From Sporosarcina luteola (GTDB lineage Bacteria > Bacillota > Bacilli > Bacillales_A > Planococcaceae): a DNA stretch of 64,000 bases. Where the stretch lies: the NCBI RefSeq assembly GCF_023715535.1, contig NZ_JAMBOI010000002.1, positions 592,569-656,568 of the forward strand, written 5' to 3'. The stretch's first letter is position 1. Every line of letters begins with the position of its first letter. Under the pieces are notes generated by a model, which saw only the letters and a list, made by a program, of their open reading frames with translations, ran no database searches and was not told the DNA's origin. The translations under genes were made by a program, and so were the position numbers. Positions 25,340-33,556 of this stretch are shown piece after piece.

Positions 25340-25560
25340 AATGGCCGGCTTTGGGCGCACAACACCTTGCTTTGGACGCGGGACAGCTTGCTTTGGACGC
25401 GCCATGCCTCACTTTGGACGAGGGACAGCTTGCTTTGGACGCGCCATGCCTCTCTTTGGACGCGGGACAGCTTGCTTTGGACGCGCGATGCCTTACTTTG
25501 GACGAGGGACAGCTTGCTTTGGACGCGCGATGCACCGTTTTGGGCGCTAGAACCTTCTGA
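25340..25560. repeat. Intergenic periodic array B: 10 units, core CTTTGGACGCG, exact 21-bp period
   Basis: TTGG(A/G)CG begins at 25351, 25372, 25393, 25414, 25435, 25456, 25477, 25498, 25519 and 25540, always 21 bases apart. Two unit types alternate (linkers GGGACAGCTTGCT and C/G-ATGCCT-type), giving a 42-bp higher-order repeat copied about four times. Open frames across it on both strands in several frames are a by-product of 21 being a multiple of 3. It lies between the pepA terminator and the kinase gene start. Confidence 0.93.
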
Positions 25561-25572
25561 ATCAAAAAAGAG

Positions 25573-25612
25573 AGCTATCAAGACGATATTCTGGATAACT
25601 CCCTCTTCATTC
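25573..25612 (-). terminator. pepA terminator
   Basis: On the minus strand AAGAGGGAGTTATC pairs (two mismatches) with GATAGCTCTCTT, followed by TTTTTG, a few bases past the pepA stop. Confidence 0.7.
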
Positions 25613-25619
25613 TTCTATT

Positions 25620-26996
25620 TTACTTCGAAATTTCCACCGTGTAGTCAGCCAATAGCCTAGCACCGTAGCCTGTTGCCGATTTAGCATAATAGCCTTTGGC
25701 GCTTGATTTGCTCATCATGCCCGCCATGTCGACGTGCAGCCATTTGCTGTTTTCCGGCACGAAGCGGCGTAGGAAAAGACCGGCAGTGATTGAGCCCGCA
25801 AAGTTCAATGAACTGATATTGTTCATATCTGCATAATCGCTTGCCAAGGACTTGTCGTATGCTTCAACCAATGGCATCGGCCAGACGAAATCGCCGTTTT
25901 GATCCCCTACTTTTTTCATAATAAAAGATAATTCTTCATCGCCAAAAACTCCGCCGATTTCAGAGCCAAGTGCATTAACGATTGCACCAGTCAACGTTGC
26001 GATATCAACGATGTATTCTGCATTTAATTCACCTGCACGAATTAAAGCGTCTGCCAAGATTAGACGACCTTCCGCGTCAGTATTCCCCACTTGGACTGTT
26101 TTGCCGTTTTTATAACGGATCACTTCACCAGGGAATACGGAATTTGCATCCGGTGTGTTTTCAACCATTGGAATCAAAGCGACGACATTCACTTTCGCTT
26201 GCGAATCGACGAGCAGCTGCATTGCTCCTGCGACTGCCGCAGAACCGCCCATATCCATACGCATATCGCTCAAATCCTTGCCGCTTTTCAAACTGATTCC
26301 GCCTGTATCGAATGTAACCCCTTTCCCTACAAGGGCTACTAGTGGTTTTGAAGAATCCCCTTCATAGCGGATTTCCACAAATGATGGGTTGTATTTACTG
26401 CCTCGGCAAACTGTCAGAAGGCCATTCATTTCCATTTCTTCAAGCTGCTCTTTGCCGTGAACAGTTACTTCGACGTCTTTCCCTTTGAACTTTTGCTTCA
26501 ATACTTCAGGATACGTTTCAGGGTTCAGGACGTCCGATAATTCATTCATCAAGTCACGTGAAAAAGCGGTTGCTGCTGCACGGATTTGTCCTGATTGAAC
26601 AGCTGCTTGCATGTCGTTTCCATCGACTTGAAGTTCTGTATTGAAACTCTCTGTCTCTGATTTATAAGGCAAGAATTGATAGGAACCGAGATCCCACCCT
26701 TCCGCGAATGCTGTGTAGACTTCCTCTTTGTCCAAGCCAGAGAAAACATTCCCTAAGACGCCTTCTTGCACAGTCGCCTTTTCCACTTTCTGCGCTGCCA
26801 AGTCACGTGCAATGTTCCCTGCTGTTGAACGTACCTTTTCTAAATTCGCCTTTTTGGCTTCCTTGATGACAACATACTGCGTGTCGTCGAACAAGACTGA
26901 ACAATGGCCTGCCTTTTGCTGCTCCACGAAATTTTTTCGCGCTTCGTTCCCGCTAATCAATTCATCCTTTGCAAAGATGATCTTCACTTCTGCCAT
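25620..26996 (-). CDS. pepA: Leucyl aminopeptidase (M17 family)
   Basis: A 458-residue M17 peptidase. Metal-site motifs are GKGVTFDTGGISLK (Lys and Asp), MDMGGSAAVAGAMQ, and the family signature NTDAEGRLILADAL. It removes N-terminal residues from peptides in the cytosol as a Zn/Mn hexamer. It is shorter than typical ~500-residue members because the N-terminal domain is reduced. ATG 26996 is seven bases after GGGGGA; TTG 27002 is an alternative. Confidence 0.93.
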   Translation of the reverse strand: MAEVKIIFAKDELISGNEARKNFVEQQKAGHCSVLFDDTQYVVIKEAKKANLEKVRSTAGNIARDLAAQKVEKATVQEGVLGNVFSGLDKEEVYTAFAEGWDLGSYQFLPYKSETESFNTELQVDGNDMQAAVQSGQIRAAATAFSRDLMNELSDVLNPETYPEVLKQKFKGKDVEVTVHGKEQLEEMEMNGLLTVCRGSKYNPSFVEIRYEGDSSKPLVALVGKGVTFDTGGISLKSGKDLSDMRMDMGGSAAVAGAMQLLVDSQAKVNVVALIPMVENTPDANSVFPGEVIRYKNGKTVQVGNTDAEGRLILADALIRAGELNAEYIVDIATLTGAIVNALGSEIGGVFGDEELSFIMKKVGDQNGDFVWPMPLVEAYDKSLASDYADMNNISSLNFAGSITAGLFLRRFVPENSKWLHVDMAGMMSKSSAKGYYAKSATGYGARLLADYTVEISK

Positions 26997-27068
26997 TACC
27001 AATTCCCCCTACACCTATTTATTTCGAGTACAGAAATAGTTTACCATACGTCAGCATTTTTGAAAAAG

Positions 27069-27224
27069 TTATCTCTTATCAGCAATGACGAGGCAGAATG
27101 TTGCAAACGGACCTAACAGCAATGATAGGAAAAACCAATTCAGCCCGCTCCTATTTTTCCCTTGTGCAATCCCCGCATTAATCAAGGCAAGCGTTCCCCA
27201 TCCAACGAAATAACTTCCTTCCAT
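27069..27224 (-). CDS. Small membrane protein, 51 aa, unknown function
   Basis: Read from the gap upstream of pepA. GGAGGAAACGTA-ATG at 27224 is an excellent start, and TAA ends at 27069. The protein has two hydrophobic stretches (SYFVGWGTLALINAGIA and NWFFLSLLLGPFATFCLVIA) linked by QGKNRSGL, a hairpin-type two-helix membrane protein. It starts 12 bases after the stop of the 151-residue gene, so they are one operon. Confidence 0.75.
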   Translation of the reverse strand: MEGSYFVGWGTLALINAGIAQGKNRSGLNWFFLSLLLGPFATFCLVIADKR

Positions 27225-27236
27225 TACGTTTCCTCC

Positions 27237-27692
27237 TTAATTGACTACCTGTCCAGCCTGATTTTTAAGAAATCCCGCTGCCTCCTGAACATCATTTGTA
27301 CAGAATAGCGTTTTGCTAACGTCCAACACTACACGATCCTCCGCATCAATATAATCCGTCAGCGGAATCGTATTAAAGAACTTCTTCCATTTATGCTTTT
27401 GCTCGAGCAATTTGATTTCCTTTTCAATATCTTCATGGATGATTTCATTTATCATAAAAAATGTTTCGTTCATTTCCACTTCCGGAAATCGGTTAGTAAG
27501 AATCTTTAATTGCTCTTCATCCCAATCGGCCTGCAATAAAGAAGTCGTAGATCCTACATTCTCAGCTGCATCCATCAATTCGTCTGTCCACGTTTCATAC
27601 AGGTCGTCGTCCAGTTCATTGACCGAAATGATGCCGACGCTGAAATAAGTTGTCCTTGCTTCTTCTGTTTTCGACTTTTTTCTTCCGAACAT
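27237..27692 (-). CDS. Uncharacterised soluble protein, 151 aa
   Basis: An acidic protein starting FGRKKSKTEEARTTYFSVGII, with ETWTDELMDAAENVGS and a C-terminal DRVVLDVSKTLFCTNDVQEAAGFLKNQ (not recognised). ATG 27692 is eight bases after GGAGG; the GTG nine bases earlier overlaps that site. It is operonic with the 51-residue membrane protein downstream. No function can be given. Confidence 0.7.
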   Translation of the reverse strand: MFGRKKSKTEEARTTYFSVGIISVNELDDDLYETWTDELMDAAENVGSTTSLLQADWDEEQLKILTNRFPEVEMNETFFMINEIIHEDIEKEIKLLEQKHKWKKFFNTIPLTDYIDAEDRVVLDVSKTLFCTNDVQEAAGFLKNQAGQVVN

Positions 27693-27772
27693 GTTGTGCA
27701 CCTCCTACTTCATACCTCTTATACGTGCGGTCAATGAAAAAGTTTCGGATAAAATTATTTTTCCACAGTACC

Positions 27773-27850
27773 TTGCAATGAATAATACCGTGTGCTATAT
27801 TATACCCAATCAGTATGTTTGATAAATCAGTATTGCTCAATGAACAATAC
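27773..27850 (+). promoter_or_regulatory. Promoter and operator dyad of the PadR-DUF4097 operon
   Basis: TTGCAA (27773-27778), 17 bases, TATATT (27796-27801) is a good sigma-A promoter. Downstream GTATTG-ctcaatgaa-CAATAC (27830-27850) is a perfect 6-bp-arm inverted repeat just before the ribosome site. A second AGTATG lies 18 bases upstream of it. PadR proteins usually repress their own operon, so this is a likely operator, by inference. Confidence 0.6.
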
Positions 27851-27868
27851 CGTAAGGGAGAATGATGT

Positions 27869-28192
27869 ATGAATATCCAATTCAAAAAAGGTGTTTTGAA
27901 TTTATGTGTCCTCGTTCTTTTGGATAAACAGGATCGATACGGCTATGAACTTGTCCAGAAGATTTCGGACCAGATTTCCATTTCCGAAGGCTCTGTCTAT
28001 CCGTTGTTGCGGCGCCTGACGAAAGAAGGTTATTTCACGACTTACCTTCAGGAATCGACGGAAGGACCTCCCCGCAAGTATTACAAACTGACAGATGTAG
28101 GGCGGGACTATTTGCACGAACAATTGGATGAATGGCGCAGTTTTACTGAAGGGGTTAATACTTTGATTGAGGAGGGCGTTCGCCATGACTGA
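27869..28192 (+). CDS. PadR-family transcriptional regulator
   Basis: A 107-residue PadR-s1 type winged-helix protein: [49 protein letters not shown] as the recognition part, and [17 protein letters not shown] in the wing. The short C-terminal helix is the dimerisation arm. It overlaps the HAAS/DUF4097 gene by eight bases (ATGACTGA), the common PadR pairing in Firmicutes. It is probably an autorepressor responding to cell envelope conditions. Confidence 0.88.
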   Translation: MNIQFKKGVLNLCVLVLLDKQDRYGYELVQKISDQISISEGSVYPLLRRLTKEGYFTTYLQESTEGPPRKYYKLTDVGRDYLHEQLDEWRSFTEGVNTLIEEGVRHD

Positions 28193-29216
28193 AAACCGAT
28201 TTATTAGTGAGCTGGAACAAGCTTTGAAACGTTTGCCTGCAGAAGAAAGAAACGATATTCTCCAGGATATCCGTGAATACTTCTTGAATGGACGCGATGA
28301 TGGGAAAGTGGAAGAGGAAATTGCAGCATCCCTTGGCTCGCCCGCAAAGATCGCAGCTGAGCTGTTGGAAGCCTATCCATTTGCAGAAGCAGCTGATAGT
28401 AATGCAAGTCCAACGAGTGAAGTGATCACGATCCAGGATGATAGTTTTACAAAGGTGGATATCGAAGTCCAGCATGGCTCCCTTACCGTCCTCCCTTCTG
28501 ACACGGCAGAATCGAGAATCGAGCTGACAGGGCCGAAAGAAAAACTGGAGCTGACCGCGGAAGTTCTCGGAGATACACTTAGGATCAAATTGAAAAACAA
28601 AGCGCACTGGTTATTCTTATTCAATTTCAATACGAAGGGTGTGGCATTGAACGTGTTCATTCCAAAGAAGTTGTATCAATCCATCTCCATGAAATCGGAT
28701 AACGGAAAGATCCAAGCCGAAAAACTGATTGGGAAACAAATCGAGTGCCGCACAGATAACGGACGCATTGAATTGGCAGAACTAGCAGCGACATCGCTCG
28801 AAGCGGAGACAGATAACGGTCGCATTGAAATTTCGAAAGTGCAAGCAGACCGCTTGAAGGCAAAAACCGATAACGGCCGGGTGACGATGAGACATGTCGA
28901 AGCAGAATCGATCTATGCCGAATCTGATAATGGACGCATAGAGTTCGACCAAGTCGATGGAGAGCTGACAGCAATTACGGACAATGGCCGAATCGTTCTT
29001 GCGGGTGAAAATTTAGATCGCAACATCGATTTCCAGACCGATAATGGAAGCATTGAAATTGCGACGACGCACAAGGCGACGAATGCGACCATCCTAGCGA
29101 AAACCGGGCACGGACGAATCGATATTTACGGCGAGCGGAATTCACGCAGCCGCTTCGGCGAGGAATTGCACCAGATCCGACTGAAATCGGATAACGGTAG
29201 AATAACTGTTAGATGA
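28185..29216 (+). CDS. HAAS (DUF1700) plus DUF4097 beta-helix protein
   Basis: A 343-residue protein. Residues ~1-75 are the helical HAAS signalling domain ([28 protein letters not shown] ... [14 protein letters not shown]). The rest is a DUF4097 right-handed beta-helix with at least eight ladder repeats of (T/S)DNGRI(E/T), about 20 residues apart. Unlike many relatives there is no transmembrane segment between the two. ATG 28185 follows GGAGG and overlaps padR. Such proteins accompany PadR regulators and are thought to take part in envelope stress signalling, resembling B. subtilis YvlB. Confidence 0.85.
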   Translation: MTENRFISELEQALKRLPAEERNDILQDIREYFLNGRDDGKVEEEIAASLGSPAKIAAELLEAYPFAEAADSNASPTSEVITIQDDSFTKVDIEVQHGSLTVLPSDTAESRIELTGPKEKLELTAEVLGDTLRIKLKNKAHWLFLFNFNTKGVALNVFIPKKLYQSISMKSDNGKIQAEKLIGKQIECRTDNGRIELAELAATSLEAETDNGRIEISKVQADRLKAKTDNGRVTMRHVEAESIYAESDNGRIEFDQVDGELTAITDNGRIVLAGENLDRNIDFQTDNGSIEIATTHKATNATILAKTGHGRIDIYGERNSRSRFGEELHQIRLKSDNGRITVR

Positions 29217-29249
29217 TTCCTTAGTCCCTTTTTGGTGATAATTAAACGG

Positions 29250-29371
29250 ATTCGATAGATAACTCCGGCGATTCAATAGATAACCTTCTCTATCCAATAG
29301 ATAACTCAGGTTATTCAATAGATAACTTTCCATATTCAATAGATAACGATTCGAATCCAACCGAAAACTAA
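29250..29371. repeat. Intergenic periodic array C: 5 units plus a decayed sixth, core TTCAATAGATAAC, exact 21-bp period
   Basis: ATAGAT begins at 29255, 29276, 29297, 29318 and 29339; a degenerate ATCCAACCGAAAAC sits at the next expected position. The linkers (eight bases) vary. It lies between the stop of the DUF4097 gene and a hairpin at 29386, so it would be transcribed as 3' untranslated RNA. Confidence 0.9.
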
Positions 29372-29385
29372 TCAAAAACAAATAC

Positions 29386-29412
29386 AGAGGGCGATCTTTC
29401 GCCCTCTATTTC
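29386..29412 (+). terminator. Hairpin after array C
   Basis: AGAGGGCGA pairs with TCGCCCTCT with a short loop; only a weak T tract (TATTTCC) follows. Confidence 0.65.
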
Positions 29413-29534
29413 CATTCACATACCTTATTGAATGAAAAGAAAACGAATGAATATGATATAGTGAGGCATCTATTCATATATAGTATGATAATAAAAATCG
29501 CTTACATACCAATTGAAAAGAGGTCAAGACAATC

Positions 29535-29984
29535 ATGATGATTTTTGTGGATGCAGATGGCTGTCCAGTAATCAATGAAACAATCTCTATTGCAAAGCAA
29601 TTCAATCTGCCTTGCACACTTATTTGTGATACAGCGCATGAAATGCATCGTGAAGGGGCGGAGACGATTATCGTTTCCAAAGGGGCGGACGCTGTCGACT
29701 TCGTTCTAGTCAATAAAGTTCAAAAAGGGGATATTGTCGTTACCCAGGATTATGGATTAGCCGCCATGGTGTTGGCGAAGCAAGGTCATCCGATTGATCA
29801 GAATGGCAGATTGTATACAAATGAAAATATCGATCAGCTATTATACGCCCGACATGCTGCACAGAAAATCAGGATGGCGGGAGGACGCCTTCGCGGCCCT
29901 AAGAAGCGATCGAAAGAAAGCAATGAAAAATTCAAATTGAACTTCCGCAGTTTGTGCAAACTACTACTTTCTCCGACCGATTGA
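29535..29984 (+). CDS. yqxD: UPF0178 / DUF188 (YaiI/YqxD) family protein
   Basis: A 149-residue protein of the PIN-like DUF188 family: MIFVDADGCPV at the start, GADAVDFVLVNKVQKGDIVVTQDYGLAAMVL in the middle, and GGRLRGPKKR near the end. Acidic residues resemble a nuclease-type metal site, but no activity is established. ATG 29535 follows GAGG with an 11-base spacer; the adjacent ATG 29538 is also possible. It is followed by a terminator. Confidence 0.88.
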   Translation: MMIFVDADGCPVINETISIAKQFNLPCTLICDTAHEMHREGAETIIVSKGADAVDFVLVNKVQKGDIVVTQDYGLAAMVLAKQGHPIDQNGRLYTNENIDQLLYARHAAQKIRMAGGRLRGPKKRSKESNEKFKLNFRSLCKLLLSPTD

Positions 29985-30008
29985 AGCCCGCACGTAAGCC
30001 GGGCTTTC
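29984..30008 (+). terminator. yqxD terminator
   Basis: AAGCCCG pairs with CGGGCTTT, starting in the stop codon; the T tract is short. Confidence 0.65.
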
Positions 30009-30134
30009 ATATTCGTTTCCCCACCTTCATAAACTACTGTAAATGCTATTCCATTTTCCATCTATCAACAGTGACAATGTTTAGTAACTAACTTTCTAGG
30101 TAACAGATTGATAAAGAATATTGGAGGTCTATAC

Positions 30135-31214
30135 ATGCCAAAAATTCTGTCTGTCAGCACCATCCTCCCTCCCCATGAGGTGAAGCAGGAGGAAGCTGTT
30201 GAGTTGACCCGCTCTCTATTCAGCCGTGAATTCAAGGACATAGAACGGCTCTTGAAAGTCTTTCAAAACGGCGATATCGAGAGGCGGGACGTTTGCATGC
30301 CACTAGAGTGGTATGGCCAAGCCCATGATTTTGAAGAGCGTAATGATTTATACATCCGCCACGCTATCGATTTCGGCGTCCAGGCTGTACAAGCGTGTCT
30401 CCAGGAATCCAGTACGTTGAGTAGAGCCGTCGACATTTCGGAAATCGACGCCATTTTCTTCATTTCAAGCACTGGTATCGCTACGCCGAGCATAGATGCC
30501 CGCATTATGAACAGGCTGCCTTTCCGCGACGATGTAAAGCGGATCCCGATTTGGGGATTAGGCTGCGCTGGCGGGGCGGCGGGTGTGAGCCGCGCGTTCG
30601 AATATTGCAAAGCCTTCCCGAAAGCGAACGTATTGGTCCTGTCCATCGAGCTCTGCAGTTTGACGTTTCAAAAGGACGACTATTCGAAGAGCAATCTAGT
30701 CGGGGTGTCCTTGTTCTCTGATGGCGTCGCATGCGCACTCATTTCGGGGAATCAATCCGAAATTGCTGCGAACATTCCGGTGCCCTCCATCATCGGCACC
30801 ACTTCAAAGTGGATGCCCGATTCCGAAGATGTCATGGGGTGGGACATTAAAAACAATGGCTTATATGTCATCTTCTCGAAAAGCATTCCATCCATCATTA
30901 CCAATTGGCTTGGGCCGTTCGTGCATGAACTCCTCGATTCAAACAACCTTAGTAAAAATGATATCACCCATTTCGTCGCGCATCCTGGCGGCAAAAAAGT
31001 GTTGACGGCATACGAGGATTCGTTGGGATTCGACAGTTCGAAAACCGATATTTCAAGGGACGTTCTAAGGAATCACGGCAATATGTCCTCTCCTACAGTC
31101 CTCTACGTACTCAAGCAATTCATGGAATCTGAACCGGCGGCAGGCGATTATGGATTGATGGCTGCGCTAGGCCCAGGATTTTGCGGTGAATTGCTATTGT
31201 TGAAATGGGAGTGA
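30135..31214 (+). CDS. bpsA: Type III polyketide synthase (chalcone/stilbene synthase family, BpsA-like)
   Basis: A 359-residue condensing enzyme with an intact catalytic triad: Cys144 in GLGCAGGAAG, His283 in VAHPGGKKVL and Asn316 in RNHGNMSSP. In B. subtilis the homologue makes triketide and tetraketide alkylpyrones from long-chain acyl-CoA and malonyl-CoA. ATG 30135 is seven bases after GGAGG. The next gene, a methyltransferase, starts ten bases after the stop, as in bpsAB. Products are expected to be membrane-associated alkylpyrones. Confidence 0.92.
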   Translation: MPKILSVSTILPPHEVKQEEAVELTRSLFSREFKDIERLLKVFQNGDIERRDVCMPLEWYGQAHDFEERNDLYIRHAIDFGVQAVQACLQESSTLSRAVDISEIDAIFFISSTGIATPSIDARIMNRLPFRDDVKRIPIWGLGCAGGAAGVSRAFEYCKAFPKANVLVLSIELCSLTFQKDDYSKSNLVGVSLFSDGVACALISGNQSEIAANIPVPSIIGTTSKWMPDSEDVMGWDIKNNGLYVIFSKSIPSIITNWLGPFVHELLDSNNLSKNDITHFVAHPGGKKVLTAYEDSLGFDSSKTDISRDVLRNHGNMSSPTVLYVLKQFMESEPAAGDYGLMAALGPGFCGELLLLKWE

Positions 31215-31224
31215 GGTGTCGCGA

Positions 31225-31758
31225 ATGATTACCGGTATTGTCCTATCTATCATCATCTTGCAGAGGATCATTGAATTGTTCATTGCGAAGCGAAACGAAA
31301 AATGGATGAAAGACCAAGGGGCCTTCGAAGCGGGCGCATCCCATTATCCATTTATGGTAGCCATGCACGTATTCTTTTTTATCGCACTCATATCGGAGGT
31401 TTTCTATTTCCAACGCCAGATTTCCGCAATATGGCCGATATGGTTGACAGTATTTTCGACGGTGCAACTATTGAGGATTTGGTGCCTCGCTTCATTAGGA
31501 AAGTACTGGAACACAAAAATCATTGTCCTTCCGAATGCGAAGGTTGTGCGGAAAGGACCTTATAAATGGCTCCGTCATCCGAATTACATTATCGTCGCCA
31601 CGGAGCTGCTAGTATTGCCGTTATTATTCAATGCATTTATTACCGCGGTCGTCTTCTCACTCCTCAATATTTGGATGATGTCTGTCCGGATTCCGGCGGA
31701 AGAACAAGCGCTTCGGAAAGCGACGAATTACACCGAGGAATTTCAGTTGAATAAATGA
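31225..31758 (+). CDS. bpsB: Isoprenylcysteine carboxyl methyltransferase-family protein (BpsB-like)
   Basis: A 177-residue integral membrane methyltransferase with about five hydrophobic segments and the ICMT-type cofactor motif GPYKWLRHPNYIIV. In the B. subtilis pair it O-methylates alkylpyrones made by BpsA. ATG 31225 is eight bases after GAGG; GTG 31216 is an alternative. It forms an operon with bpsA and is followed by a terminator. Confidence 0.9.
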   Translation: MITGIVLSIIILQRIIELFIAKRNEKWMKDQGAFEAGASHYPFMVAMHVFFFIALISEVFYFQRQISAIWPIWLTVFSTVQLLRIWCLASLGKYWNTKIIVLPNAKVVRKGPYKWLRHPNYIIVATELLVLPLLFNAFITAVVFSLLNIWMMSVRIPAEEQALRKATNYTEEFQLNK

Positions 31759-31760
31759 CA

Positions 31761-31795
31761 AAACACCGAGGATTGCGCCCTCGGTGTTTCTTTTT
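31761..31795 (+). terminator. Bidirectional terminator between bpsB and the NhaC gene
   Basis: AAACACCGAGG pairs perfectly with CCTCGGTGTTT (11 bp) with T tracts on both strands. Confidence 0.9.
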
Positions 31796-31796
31796 A

Positions 31797-33176
31797 TCAT
31801 GTCGTGCGTGTCAACGTCTTTCCCATATACCCGAAGAGAATCGTCAATATCGGCGATAACAGGCAGAAGAATGCGAAAGGTAAATAGTCGACTGTCGAAA
31901 CGCCTAACACTTTCGTTATGAAGATGCCGCATACGCTCCACGGAACGAGCGGATTGACAACCGTCCCCGCATCTTCCATGACGCGACTCAAGTTTTTATT
32001 TGCAAGGCCGACCTTCTCGTATTGGGTCCGGAACGCCTGCCCTGTCAATAAAATAGATAAATACTGTTCGCCGATCAATACATTGATGCCGATCGCTGTC
32101 ATTGCGGAAGCCATGATGACTGAAGACGCTTTTTTCAACAACATTTCAACCTGCGCCAACAAACTTTGGACAATCCCTAACGTGAACAGCAAACCTCCCA
32201 TGCTTAACGCCAATAACACTAAAGCGACTGTGAACATCATGCTCTCCATGCCGCCTCGCGTCAGCAATGCATCAACGTCCTCGACTCCCGTTGTAGAGAC
32301 GTATCCGCTAAACAGGACCCCAAGCACTTGGGAAAATCCGATGCTTTGATGGAGAAACGATAGAACGACTGCTACTGCGGAACTGATCGCCAATGTTAGG
32401 AATGCAGGCACCTTCAACATCGTCAAAATAAATAAAGCGACTAGCGGAATGACTGTATACCAATGGATCATCCCGGTTTCCAGCAACGTTTCCTGGAACA
32501 TTGTAATTTTATCAAACTCCCCTGTCGTCACGTCCGGTGATATCACTCCAAACAAGACAAATGACAAGATGAATGCGGGCACCGTCGTCCATCCCATGTT
32601 GCGGATATGCTCGAACAGATCGACTCCTACGATTGATGACGCGAGGTTCGTCGTGTCAGACAACGGCGACATTTTATCACCGAAGAACGCCCCTGAAACG
32701 ATGGCGCCCGCCGCAATCGGCAGCGACAGTTCAAGTACACTCGCCATTCCGATGAACGCTACGCCGACCGTCGCCACTGTTGTCAGGGAGCTGCCAACCG
32801 AGATGCCGACGATGGCTGTGACGGCGAAGACGATCGCAAAAAAGAATGTAGGGGTTATTAAATGGAACCCTGCGTAAATCAACGAAGGAATCGTCCCGCT
32901 CATCATCCAGCTGCTGATGAGAATGCCGATGAAGAAAAAGAGGAAGACCGCACCCATGCCGGCTCCAGCCCCTTCCACCAATCCCTTCTCAAGTTTACGG
33001 AAAGAGATCCCTCTCAAAAGTCCGTATCCGATTAATAATAAAATCGAAAATAGGATCGGTAAATGAGGAACGGAATCAAATATTATTATACTGACACTGA
33101 TCATCGCCACGATGCCGAAAACGAGCAGGGCCGATTCCCAAATTTTTGGCGAATGGATCGCTTTTATATGAAACAT
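31797..33176 (-). CDS. NhaC-family Na+ antiporter/symporter, probably tyrosine-linked
   Basis: A 459-residue polytopic protein with about 11-12 hydrophobic segments. NhaC hallmarks are VGISVGSSLTTVATVG and GAIVSGAFFGDKMSPLSDTTNLAS, and later IGEQYLSILLTG and EDAGTVVNPLVPWSVCG. Family members exchange Na+ for H+ or malate/lactate. Here a T-box leader with an apparent UAC (Tyr) specifier precedes the gene, as described for the yheL/nhaC branch predicted to take up tyrosine. ATG 33176 follows AGGAGG. Confidence 0.85.
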   Translation of the reverse strand: MFHIKAIHSPKIWESALLVFGIVAMISVSIIIFDSVPHLPILFSILLLIGYGLLRGISFRKLEKGLVEGAGAGMGAVFLFFFIGILISSWMMSGTIPSLIYAGFHLITPTFFFAIVFAVTAIVGISVGSSLTTVATVGVAFIGMASVLELSLPIAAGAIVSGAFFGDKMSPLSDTTNLASSIVGVDLFEHIRNMGWTTVPAFILSFVLFGVISPDVTTGEFDKITMFQETLLETGMIHWYTVIPLVALFILTMLKVPAFLTLAISSAVAVVLSFLHQSIGFSQVLGVLFSGYVSTTGVEDVDALLTRGGMESMMFTVALVLLALSMGGLLFTLGIVQSLLAQVEMLLKKASSVIMASAMTAIGINVLIGEQYLSILLTGQAFRTQYEKVGLANKNLSRVMEDAGTVVNPLVPWSVCGIFITKVLGVSTVDYLPFAFFCLLSPILTILFGYMGKTLTRTT

Positions 33177-33204
33177 ATTGAACTCCTCCTAGTATCTAGC
33201 ATAA

Positions 33205-33415
33205 ACACAAAAAACCCCTTCCATCCCTTGGATAAGGGACGAAGGAGTTCTCCGCGATACCACCCTGATTGACGACAGGAAAACCCGCCGTCCACTTCAT
33301 TTCAATCGGAGAAAAACTGTCGTTGTACTTCATGCCTGCTGCTGCCTGAATTTGCACTATCCATTCAGTCTCTCTTTACTGCCCACAACAGGATTACTAT
33401 GTCGACTCTCCGTTA
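33205..33415 (-). promoter_or_regulatory. T-box leader (tyrosine specifier) of the NhaC gene
   Basis: On the minus strand the T-box core AGGGTGGTATCGCGG (about 33252-33266) is followed by ACTCCTTCGTCCC and a terminator stem ending in GGGGTTTTTTG (33209-33250). Upstream lies the Stem I pattern (AGAGAGACTGA...AGTGCAAATTCAG), and GAAG-UAC-A places the specifier at 33325-33327, which reads tyrosine. Uncharged tRNA-Tyr would stabilise the antiterminator. Confidence 0.9.
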
Positions 33416-33446
33416 TTATTCGGTTCAAATGAATGATTATGTTAGT

Positions 33447-33474
33447 ATATTACCAGGCTTGCCGGATAAGTCAA
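33447..33474 (-). promoter_or_regulatory. Promoter of the T-box transcript
   Basis: TTGACT (33469-33474), 16 bases, TAATAT (33447-33452) on the minus strand, about 30 bases before Stem I; TATACT at a longer spacing is an alternative -10. Confidence 0.6.
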
Positions 33475-33504
33475 CAGTCCATCAGTCCGATTTTCATATT
33501 ATCA

Positions 33505-33548
33505 TCAAAAAAGTTGCCATACCCGTTGTATAGACAGGTATGGCAACT
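33505..33548 (-). terminator. Catalase terminator
   Basis: AGTTGCCATACC pairs perfectly with GGTATGGCAACT (12 bp), then TTTTTTG on the minus strand. Confidence 0.92.
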
Positions 33549-33556
33549 CAACAATC

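Noticed and set aside
25281..25660. Several overlapping repeat-rich open frames on both strands (Ser/Lys/Ala or Leu/Trp/Thr repeats)
   Set aside because: They exist in many frames at once because array B has a 21-bp period free of stops; no ribosome sites, and the period-20 arrays elsewhere show that the repeat itself is non-coding.
31918..32877. Two 142-143-codon plus-strand frames antisense to the NhaC gene
   Set aside because: Shadows of the hydrophobic coding strand; no ribosome sites and no recognisable domain.
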